A DNA stretch of 64,000 nucleotides, taken from the NCBI GenBank assembly GCA_021234155.1, contig JAJEKV010000016.1:21519863-21583862 (forward strand). The letters are read 5' to 3'. Shown here piece after piece: positions 56,038-64,000 of the stretch. Source of the DNA: Isoetes taiwanensis (lineage: Eukaryota; Streptophyta; Lycopodiopsida; Isoetales; Isoetaceae). The translations under genes were made by a program, and so were the position numbers. Each line of letters begins with the position of its first letter. Within the stretch, counting starts at the first letter, position 1. The notes under the pieces were generated by a model. It did not search any database. It had not been told where the DNA came from and saw only the letters and a list, made by a program, of their open reading frames with translations.

Positions 56038-57340
56038 TCAAGGGCGTTCTTCCTTGATGCGACTAGCAAGATGCATGTCTTGCCTCATAAGTGTTACTCG
56101 CTTCGCATGGACCGTGCAAGCCGTCGAGTCTTCAAAATGTTGCACTATTTTCTGCTCCGCGGCTTCCTGCAGTGCCAGCAGCATCTCGTCTGTGACCCTC
56201 ATGCCAGTGTTGAAGTCCTGCATGACTTCTCTAACTAGCCGAGCAAAGGGGGCACGGGGAATTAGGAGGCTGTAGCTGCGCTGGAAGTGTCTGATCTCCC
56301 TCAGTGCTCTTCTTTCGGTCTCCTTCCTGCTGGGCTTCTTCTTGGTTGGCTTCTTCGGGACCTTGGGCTTCGGTGGTGGCGGCCTTAGAGTCTGGCTCTT
56401 CATTGGATGTCCGCCCTCGATCGTCCGTACCCTGTTCTCCTGATAGTAGGAGTTGTAAGCCTCCCACTCCTTCATGCTCGTGCTCCCTCATCTTTCTCTC
56501 ATAGATCTTGACGGGGTCCGTGACATAGGACTCTCGGGCGGGCCGTGGCTGCTTTTTCCTGTCCCACTTCGGATAAGGAGGGGGCTTCTGCGCTTTGTCT
56601 GGCTGCTCCAGGTCGGGTTGGTCCTGGTTGGGTATTGGCTGCTCATCGCCTGGGGGTTTAGAAGAACTTCCACCTTCGATGTTGGGGATGTAGTCCTCGT
56701 CGGAGGAGTTGCCGGAGGAGTTCGGTGGCTGGTCAGGTGGCCGTTCAGTGATCACGATCTTAGGGTTGGGCCTCTTTACTTGCGGAACTTCCTTGAGCTT
56801 CCTTGGGCTCCCCACCCATTTCCCTTTCTTCTGCTTCAGTTCCTCTGCCGCTTTCACCTCCTCCTCTGCCCTCTTTCTCTTCCTGTTTTTCCGGCGCCGT
56901 TGTTTCGCCTCGTGTTTTGCAATCAAAGCCGCAAGTTCTTCCTCTTCACTTGGCTCGAGCCTTGGCTGCCGCTGTTCCTCTCGCTCCTCGGCCTCCTTCT
57001 CACGGATCCAGGCTTCGAGTTGCTCTTCAATGGTTGGCTCTGGAGTCGGCATCCTCTGCTCCTCTCGGGCCTTGGTTCTCCTTTCTCGCTTTACTGCTTC
57101 CTCTTCCTCTTCTTCGTCGAGCAGCTCTGTCCCTGCATCCGAGTGCACATCTTCTTCCCGGTCTGTCTGCTGGCCTATCTCCTCGTTCTGCTCATCTGCG
57201 ATCCTCTCCTCGCTCGAAGATAGTCGCCCTCCTCTTGCGACGAGCCTCTCCCGAAGCATCCGCTGAATGAGATTGGCGTCACTGGCGCTGGGGGTTTCGC
57301 CTGGACGGGGTTTCCTGGCAGTCTGTTTTGTTCGGGCCAT
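56038..57340 (-). pseudogene. Histone H3-like ORF: exact H3 tail start, charged linker, C-terminal H3 fold
   Basis: ATG at 57,340 has a good context (A at -3, G at +4). The protein begins MARTKQTARKP, identical to histone H3 through lysine 9; proline replaces serine 10. About 270 residues follow of Glu/Lys/Arg/Gln/Pro-rich linker, the frame staying open to 56,231. In the -1-type alternate frame (from about 56,490 to 56,038) is a histone H3 fold: RRALREIRHFQRSYSLLIP, PFARLVREVMQDF, LLALQEAAEQ, FEDSTACTVHAKRVT and a C terminus SRIKEERP. Loop 1 has the length of canonical H3, not the longer loop of CENH3. One frame change near 56,475-56,490 joins the halves, so this copy is broken unless a frameshift or splice is used. 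It is the first ORF after the PBS of a chromovirus. Histones normally wrap DNA in nucleosomes; a role for this protein in packaging or chromatin interaction is inference. Confidence 0.85.
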
Positions 57341-57552
57341 ATTTGACGGTTCAACAATCGGATCTCGGGCGCCAAAGATCGCCTTAGGGAGCTGGAGCAG
57401 TTTTCTAAGGCGGAAATGTACAAATGAGGGGGGTCTACTTCTATTTATAGCTTGGGCAAATTTTAGGTCAAAATTCAAGTTGCTCTATTTAACATGCCAA
57501 GGCACCTACTTACTTAAAACATGCACTTATTTCAGAGTTTTTCTAATTATTG

Positions 57553-57619
57553 GTCTCACAGGTAGCGCCCTGTTCAAAAGCTAAAGTTTAGTTTTTAGGC
57601 CAGGCGCTACGTGTGAGAT
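57553..57619. repeat. Hairpin repeat, copy 3
   Basis: The same inverted repeat (GTCTCACAGGTAGCGCC ... GCGCTACGTGTGAGA) in the leader upstream of the H3-like ORF. It has more substitutions than copies 1 and 2. Confidence 0.85.
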
Positions 57620-57743
57620 CTTATACTTTTTTAAGTAATTTAAGTGATTTAAACATACTATTCTAACTAATTCTTACCTTGGAATTAGCGTTACCATATT
57701 ACTTTTCTCAAATTCATCAGGTTTAATGTGTTCTTGGCTCGAT

Positions 57744-57810
57744 GTCTCACAGGTAGCGCCTCGTTCAAAAACTAAAGTTTAGTTATTTGACCAGGCGCAA
57801 CGTGTGAGAC
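57744..57810. repeat. Hairpin repeat, copy 4
   Basis: The same inverted repeat, nearest the PBS. Together with copy 3 it forms a pair in front of the H3-like ORF, mirroring the pair in front of ORF2. Confidence 0.87.
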
Positions 57811-58002
57811 CGCCTTGCCTGAGGAGGTTTTGGCTCCTTCTTTTTAGTCTTATTACGTTCCAATTCACTTACTGTTACTAGCTTAGCATAAACTACCAAA
57901 AATGAGAAAAAAAATTTCCCACTTTTCGAGGTTCGAGGATCCTATCAAGTTAGTACTACTGGAAGCATGGTCAGTGCTTTGCTCTTGGTCTCTAAGAACA
58001 TA

Positions 58003-58014
58003 GCTCTGATACCA
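58003..58014 (-). promoter_or_regulatory. Primer-binding site, initiator-Met tRNA
   Basis: On the minus strand TGGTATCAGAGC follows the 5' LTR end after one nucleotide. This is the standard plant PBS complementary to the 3' end of initiator methionine tRNA. It fixes the direction of the element and the end of the 5' LTR. Confidence 0.92.
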
Positions 58015-58015
58015 C

Positions 58016-59496
58016 TGTGACGTCCCCTACTCGTATATGATGCCCGCACCGTATACAAACAGGAGTTCATCCCCGTGCGGCTCCACACCGATCTGGGGCC
58101 CTCCACATATCAACGTGATCGCCTAGAGTCCACAAGTGGGAAGAGTGAAGGGGTCATTTTACCCCCGTCTCCCTCGGGGCCTACCTTAGCTGCTGAAGCG
58201 TAACATACACGCCGGTAACATAACATCATATATCCACCTCGAAGGGTGGCACATCAACATCTGTGATAGACAAAGATCGGCACAATACAAAGGAAGTTCC
58301 TACCCAAGGCTCGGACTCCGTGGGGTGGTGACAAGCTTGGGTCTCCGTGAGTTCAAGTCGCATAATCACGACAATGGATTACCGGCATAAGAACATGGCT
58401 TAGGGTTGTCCACCGGCCCCGCCCCCGTGCACACTTTGCGAGTAGGTTGAAAAGTGTTGGGACTCGATCTGTAGCCAGCCGGGTGCATAGCCAAAGGGGC
58501 TATTCACGGGTTGCATCTCCCGGTCCCGATGGGGCGGTAGGGATCACTCCCTCCAGAGATCTACATGTGACCCAAGGTGACTAGAGAGCCACCGCCCTTA
58601 TTCGACTTAACCCACCGGAAGGTGAACTCCACCCCCACGGTGTCGAGCACATGCCTTGCCCACACTCGGTGGCAAGCCATTAGACCTAGTCACTCTAATC
58701 CCGGTGAGGCCTTACACACCGGAGGGATCGGTCAAGGGTCAAGACACTAACCTCATTCTAAGCTAAGCCCCGCCCCTTCACCCACAAGGGTGGGCTCCTC
58801 GTGACACAGCCGAAATCTAGTAATGCACTAAGAGGGACTAGCTAGAGCATCATCTACTAAGCTTTAAGTCTCTACCCCCTTCCCAATACAATCAGTCCAC
58901 GTAATACATCCGGCCCATCATATCAACATAAGTAATAAGAACTAATCTAATTCATAGAGTTAGGTTCTTTAGTTAGAGTCAATCTCGGATCCGCTTGGCT
59001 ACTAAGGGTGATTTAATAGGCTAAACCTCTTGGGTTTGAAGGCCGGAATAAGGTTTAGGCTATTCAATCGACCAAATACGATCCCCGGTTCACTCCTCTC
59101 GATCCGGGCGCCCATGTCCGTGTTCCGGAGGGATGCGATCGGAAGGAAGATCTGACAAGCTGGGGCGCACGGGCAGATCATGGGAGTTGGAATTGACTCC
59201 TCAGGCACGCGAATCGGGGCTCGGAAGGTCTGTGGACGAAAAAGGGAAAGTTAGGGTTTGGTGCCTTATGTAGGCTATCAGTTAGGTTTAGGATTTCCAT
59301 GACCCTTTGGTCTACCTTTAATGGGTTAAAGGTCTAAAAGTACACACATTGCTAAGTGTGCGCACCATTGCAAGTTGCCCCCTAAGGCGTCCTTGCTTGG
59401 GTATACGTTGGCGTACACATCGATTAGACGGCGTGTACGCGTGACGGTGTAGTACGGTATACGTCTTGAGACCGTATATCGTACTGGAACGTCACA
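58016..59496 (-). repeat. 5' LTR of the H3-carrying chromovirus
   Basis: The length is the same as the LTR at 23,599-25,079 (1,481 bp), with termini TGTGACG/CGTCACA. Read on the minus strand, a CTACATAAGG TATA-like motif precedes a CACCAAACCCTAAC block. The sequence near the minus-strand start contains nested inverted GTATAC / CGTACAC motifs that could form hairpins. Next to the PBS on the internal side and TTTAT on the external side. Confidence 0.9.
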
Positions 59497-59501
59497 TTTA
59501 T
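59497..59501. repeat. Target-site duplication TTTAT (right)
   Basis: It matches 23,594-23,598. The duplication shows that the two LTRs, 36 kb apart, belong to one integration event. Confidence 0.85.
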
Positions 59502-62292
59502 ATTATGGTTGTCTTGGAAACATCATTTGAGATACTTTGGAAATCATTAGTAGGTTCAAATCCACAAATATGACATCTAAGAGAAATGTTTGCGAAGAGA
59601 AATGTTCGGGGCGGCCTTGGCCGCCGCGATAAATTTCTTGTAGAATGTAATCGATATCGAATTAACAAAGCATATTAAATAAAAGAATTGGCTTTTTAAA
59701 AATTGCAAATAATGGCTAATATATTATGCAACCTTAGTATTTCTTTTTTGGCAGAAAGGATCTTAAGAGAGTATCCTTATATGTGGTGATGTACAAATGA
59801 CAAAAGTTGATAGATTGGCAATCATTGCCGAAATAGCGTGCATATGTTTTGCATCATGAACAATGCCATATATCTAGGTTATGCTTCACAATTTTGGATA
59901 GAAATATATCTGTAAATTTTGTTCTTTAAAATTCGGAATACTCTGAATGCAAAACTTGGATAACAATGAATACAATATTTGGATTGTAATCTCGGTAGCC
60001 AATGGTGTAGAGGATTTTGTTTCGTATTTATAAGACTTGGATTTAAAAGATGTAGCAAGAGAAATAAGTTACCATAGTTTTGCTTCAAGACAAACATACA
60101 TAAGACTCCACGTATCCCTCCTCCCCCTTCCTCTCACGGTTACACATGCATGTATCCTATTGAATTATACGTATTTTTCTACATCTAGATGTATTCGAAG
60201 ATGTAAGGTGTATACCCTCACCCCCTCATTGGCACATTTCATGAAATACCAAGATATGATGCATAATGTACAAGAAAATAGCTTATAGCCATGTCTTAAT
60301 TTTGCTAGGAAAGGCATATATATATATTTGGAGAGTGTGGACCTCCCTTAGGAGCCAAAAGAATTGCTCATATCTTAATCCAACCTCATATCAATTTCGA
60401 AAACATCGCAGAATACAGTGCGAGCAGAACACAACACAAGGATCTTGTGCTGTTGTCTTGTGTTGCTGAAGAAGCTCGTCTCATATGAAGCCACAACTTG
60501 AAGCCACAACTTGCCCACATGTCTAGAGCTAAAGTCAGGCCTATTCATAGACTTCACAGAGGCCCAACATTGCTATGAAAGTTCCAGATCCCATAATTCA
60601 ACCCTAGGACTTAATATCTCCAGCCATGGGGAATGCTCGACAAGCACATCGAGACCCCATAATTCAACTCCAGGACTTAATATCTCCAGCAATGAGGAAT
60701 GCCAGACAAGCATAGGAGAGTCCTTTGTGCTCCTGGTATAGTTTTCCAAGGCAAAGAAATCTGGCCAAAAGAATACTTGAGAAGTAGAGTCCTTTGTGCT
60801 AGTTTTTCAATGCAAAAAACAATGACAAAAGAATACTTGAGCAAGTTAAAGCATAGGCCTATAGAATAGAATACAAGGTGCATGCAATGAGTGTGAACCA
60901 GAAAGATACAAAAGAATATTCCGCTACAATGGAATATTCTGTCACGTCCTTCCAAAGCGACAGGGAGTATACTGGAAAAATAGTGCCGTGGCAGCTATGG
61001 CGGTCAGATCCTCCCTGTCCTAACGTAGCAGATCAGAAGTCCAGAAAAGAAAGCCATATCCGCATTTTCGAAGCCCAATCTAGCACAGGCTCTCCTCCAT
61101 TACTCCATTCCGTTCCATACTTTCGCTTTAATTGCAGCTTGATCCGTTTTGTTTTTCATCCGTTCTTTATTTGCTGCTCTATACTCTAAATTAAACTTTG
61201 CTCCTCGGTTCCAATTCTTCGCATTTTTTTTTTTCACCGCTGTTGCTGCCTGCCTGTACCCCACTGTGGTGGGCACCTTCAGAAGCTTGGAAAAGGCCTA
61301 AATATATTAGTCTATCTTTAATAAGCTTCCTCCTCCGATTATCAAGCTAAGCCATGGATTCTGGAAGCTAATGGTATTTTATTTCTGGCAATGAGATAAA
61401 CCTAGAGCCAGGATTTTAAACTGGGTCCCCTGTTTGATTCTGCCCTTAAGGTTTTTGGGCTACGGTTGGTAGCGCAGTCAATCGAATATAATAAGCCGGA
61501 TTTGGAGCTTCTGTGCGCAAACACGGGCCCTCAAAGCTTTTAATCATAATTCCCATCTTCGTTCCGGTTCCAAAAAATAATTTGGACGATTATTTTATGT
61601 AAATCTCCGTGCTACCTTGCTCTGTCTCATTCCTGGAGGTTGAAGGGTCTTGTTGGGAGTCCATGTTTGCCGACGCATTTGATATTGATGGCCGAAAATC
61701 AATCGGAAAGATGCCCTATCAATGCAAAAAATAAAATGCTGGTACGAAAAACTAAAGAGCTCGTGAGCTGCAAAATTAGCTCTGTTCTTAACGGTTGCCC
61801 TTTCCTTTCTACCCACAAGGCAGATCGACCCAATGATGGAAAAGACCCATCACATTTTAACGCTAATCCGGCACTGAGGCTACTTGCTTAAATCCTACGA
61901 TTGATGGGCCACAGCTTTTCCTCTTCCTTTTGCTTCAAACTTTCCAACATAGAATTATACTTTCCGGCTAATCAATGGCCATTGTTTTGCGACGGGGACG
62001 CTACAACAGAGGGATCGCCTTGTCCTAAGAGCTGGATGAATGATCCTGAAACTGTTACTTTTGCATAGATCTGAGGATTTGGAAGCCGTATTACATTGCC
62101 ATGCAGAGGTGATACTCGATCTACTCGACATGGGTGCTTGTAAATCGCATTGCAGAAGTGCTGATATACAGCTTCCATTTTACGACGGCATTAGGACCTT
62201 TAGAACAAAATCCAGAACCCAGACATTGGATAACTCAGCTTGATTTACCAACATAAGATCGCAACACTATCTTGTGCAAATCCGTCATAGAA
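59502..62292. other. Noncoding region upstream of CLASP
   Basis: No intact gene. It holds two adjacent local duplications at 60,591-60,841, and probably the CLASP promoter and 5' UTR toward the right end (no clear TATA element identified). Confidence 0.45.
60591..60841. repeat. Two consecutive tandem duplications
   Basis: A 66-bp unit starting CCATAATTCAA and containing GGACTTAATATCTCCAGC is present twice (60,591 and 60,657). It is followed by a second unit of about 65 bp (AGAGTCCTTTGTGCT ... AAAAGAATACTTGAG), present at 60,717 and 60,785. Confidence 0.85.
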
Positions 62293-64000
62293 ATGGAAGA
62301 AACTCTGTTGCAGCTACAAGCGAAGGACACGAAGGAAAGAATGGCCGGAGTAGAAAGGCTTCAGATGCTTCTAGAACAGCGTAGAAAAGGGCTCTCAGCT
62401 GCTGAAGTAGGCAACATAGTTGATGCAACTAAAGGACTCCTAATTGATACAAATTTCAGGGTCTGTCAAGGTGCCCTGCAAGCCCTTGCGTCTGCAGCAG
62501 CATTGTCTGGTGAGCATTTGAAAGTGCATTTTAATACCCTTTTGCCAGCCATTGTTGAATGCCTTGGTGACGGCAAGCAACCTGTCCGAGATGCTGGTAA
62601 TAGGCTTTTGCTTGCTCTTATGGAGGTAATGTACTTGTCTTCTTAGGTCTAGCCAACTCTAAAAACTTTAAGCTGATAGATCTTAGTTAATATCTCCTAC
62701 TTCTGACCTTTTAGCTTACAAATTTCAATAAGCATGACTTGAAATGGCAAATCATCTAATTGTTTGGCATACCCTAACAGTTATGATTCTTGGGAAGGAT
62801 GTGGCATGAGTTTTGCTAGCTGCACCCTATATTGATCGAATAAGCATCATATATTTATTTTGCACTACCATCTTGGAAACTTATACGCATGGTTATGCAC
62901 CAGATATCATCTCCATCTATTGTTGTTGAGAGAGCAGGAACTTATGCTTGGACACATAAGAACTGGAGGGTCCGTGAGGAATTTGCTCGGACGATGACTT
63001 CAGCTATAAACCTCTTTTGTGCAACAGAGATAACGTTGCAACGAATTATTCTCCTTCCTGTAATATTTTAACTCTCAACTAACTATCACGATAGCTCTTT
63101 TATGCCATAGATTCTTATCTGTTTATGCTATGGCAGGTGTTAAGGTTGTTGGATGATACAAATGGCAGCGTGAGGGATGCAGCTATGCTATGTCTAGAGG
63201 TATAATGCAATTGAATTATGCATTTACTTTATATTGGCATCTCATTCTCTAGAACTGTCATTTGTAAAGGAAATGCACCGCCAAGAAGGATCACAATTTA
63301 AAGATGAGCTGCAGAGGCATCCCATACATCCTGCACGGGTATTGTAGACTTATCATTTGCCTTTAAGGAGAGCATCTTGATGCTTCTGATTAATTAGTTT
63401 CTTCTCCCACAGTTGGCAGAGATTATGTCCAAATTTGAAAAGCTAGATTCCAAACCCCATTCCTTTGAAGGACTTTCACGTCAGTTTGGAGGATCAGAAG
63501 TCAAGTCTTCAAACACCTCAAATAGCGGACATACCAAACGTTCCAGTCCAAGAAGCAAACCAGCGATTGTTGACACTGCAAGTGTTGGAGGTTTGTTTTT
63601 CATTCTGTGAGCTTGAATTGTTTTACTTTTTCTTTTGGATTGCAAGCATACGATAGCCCTATATTTTCTATGATAAAACTCAAACAGCAATGTAGACTAG
63701 AATTGCTCCGGAGGGATTTGCATGTTGTGCCGGAGACTACTTTAGTAATCTTCATGTGATGTCCTTCCTGCCAGAATGGCAGGCCTGCTAATGCACTTTT
63801 TAGTTATTGATTTTGCTCTTGGTCTGTGCCTTTGTTGCCAACTTCAACTTCTAACAGATCCCAGCATTGCAAGCAATCCTCAGATCACGTGAGATGTATA
63901 TTAACTTTTTTTTAAGGAAACCGTCAAGGGATTATTCAAAACATTATCCTGAGGAATTCTTGTAGCGGATCACACTTTAGGGAGGTTCATTTTTCTAGCT
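62293..64000 (+). CDS. CLASP: CLASP, CLIP-associated microtubule protein, 5' exons
   Basis: ATG at 62,293. Exons: 62,293-62,625, 62,904-63,059, 63,137-63,199, 63,270-63,338 and 63,413-63,590. All introns are GT-AG and the frame is continuous (266 codons plus one base); the gene continues beyond the window. The protein starts MEETLLQLQAKDTKERMAGV and has HEAT-type repeats of the N-terminal TOG domain (LLPAIVECLGDGKQPVRDAG; ERAGTYAWTHKNWRVREEFA; LRLLDDTNGSVRDAAMLCLE). A Ser-rich linker follows (SGHTKRSSPRSKP). CLASPs bind tubulin through TOG domains and stabilise cortical microtubules in plant cells. The exon pattern and sequence match plant CLASP closely, and I see no disabling change. It is the only clear host gene here. 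Confidence 0.9.

Larger units (their letters stand above)
23599..59496 (-). mobile_element. Complete minus-strand chromovirus carrying an H3-like ORF, expanded by nested insertions
   Basis: The two 1,481-bp LTRs (58,016-59,496 as 5' LTR; 23,599-25,079 as 3' LTR) are flanked by the same TTTAT. The 5' LTR is followed by an initiator-Met PBS and the 3' LTR is preceded by a polypurine tract. In element order it holds H3-like ORF, extra ORF2, gag, protease/RT, integrase with chromodomain and a 3' noncoding region. A Helitron-like block (about 25,281-43,125) and a TIR transposon (45,032-50,733) interrupt it. Subtracting them leaves roughly 12.3 kb of native element. The LTRs are close but not identical (frequent single differences in the first 250 bp), so insertion is not very recent. 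Gag has a stop, RNase H is deleted and the protease has lost a conserved glycine, so this copy is dead. Confidence 0.88.

Noticed and set aside
56474-57270. Long plus-strand frames opposite the H3-like ORF
   Set aside because: They are antisense shadows of the repetitive Glu/Lys/Arg codons in the linker.
56038-57340. H3-like ORF as an ordinary host histone H3 or CENH3 gene
   Set aside because: It lies at the expected leader position between PBS and gag of one retrotransposon, has a 270-residue charged linker no host H3 has, and loop 1 is not lengthened as in CENH3.

Overview
The window looks like nuclear DNA of a land plant. It has short GT-AG introns, Ty3/gypsy retrotransposons including chromodomain-bearing chromoviruses, a primer-binding site matching initiator-Met tRNA, and the 5' exons of a plant-type CLASP gene at the right edge. 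The repeat load and the LINE and DUF7869-type elements make a fern or other non-seed vascular plant my best guess. The sequence does not prove this. Almost everything left of 59.5 kb is transposable-element DNA, much of it nested.

Layout. 1-6.7 kb: decayed minus-strand Tat/Athila-like Ty3 element, with an extra coiled-coil ORF 3' of pol that runs off the window. 8.3-10.65 kb: LTR-like leader, PBS and gag of a Tat-like element on the plus strand. 10.65-16.69 kb: 5'-truncated plus-strand chromovirus with its 3' LTR, abutting a third, minus-strand Ty3 fragment (16.69-18.5 kb). 20.57-21.5 kb: minus-strand LINE 3' end. 21.6-23.6 kb: mostly unrecognised.

The centre of the window is a single minus-strand chromovirus from 59,496 down to 23,599. 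It is bounded by two 1,481-bp LTRs and a perfect 5-bp target duplication (TTTAT), and is expanded to about 36 kb by nested insertions. Its 3' noncoding region holds a Helitron-like insertion (about 25,281-43,125). Inside that is a 13.9-kb DNA transposon (28,861-42,753; TTAA duplication, CACTAGAGTTGTCCC termini) carrying a DUF7869-type transposase-like gene, a second long divergent gene, two tandem 80-aa ORFs, a LINE 3' end and many copies of a CpG-rich palindrome. A second DNA transposon (45,032-50,733) sits between its RT and integrase regions. That one has a decayed gene and a fully open six-exon gene for a coiled-coil/RING-like protein.

The most unusual item is upstream of gag in this chromovirus. 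An ORF (57,340-56,038) starts with the exact histone H3 N-terminal tail sequence and, after a long charged linker and one frame change, ends in a recognisable H3 histone fold. A second extra ORF (55,407-53,882) lies between it and gag. Two copies of a roughly 67-nt hairpin precede each extra ORF. The same element encodes an integrase with a chromodomain, the kind of module that reads methylated H3 tails, so element-encoded H3 and H3 reader occur together.

59.5-62.3 kb is noncoding with a few local tandem duplications. 62,293 onward is the host CLASP gene: five exons, open at the window edge.
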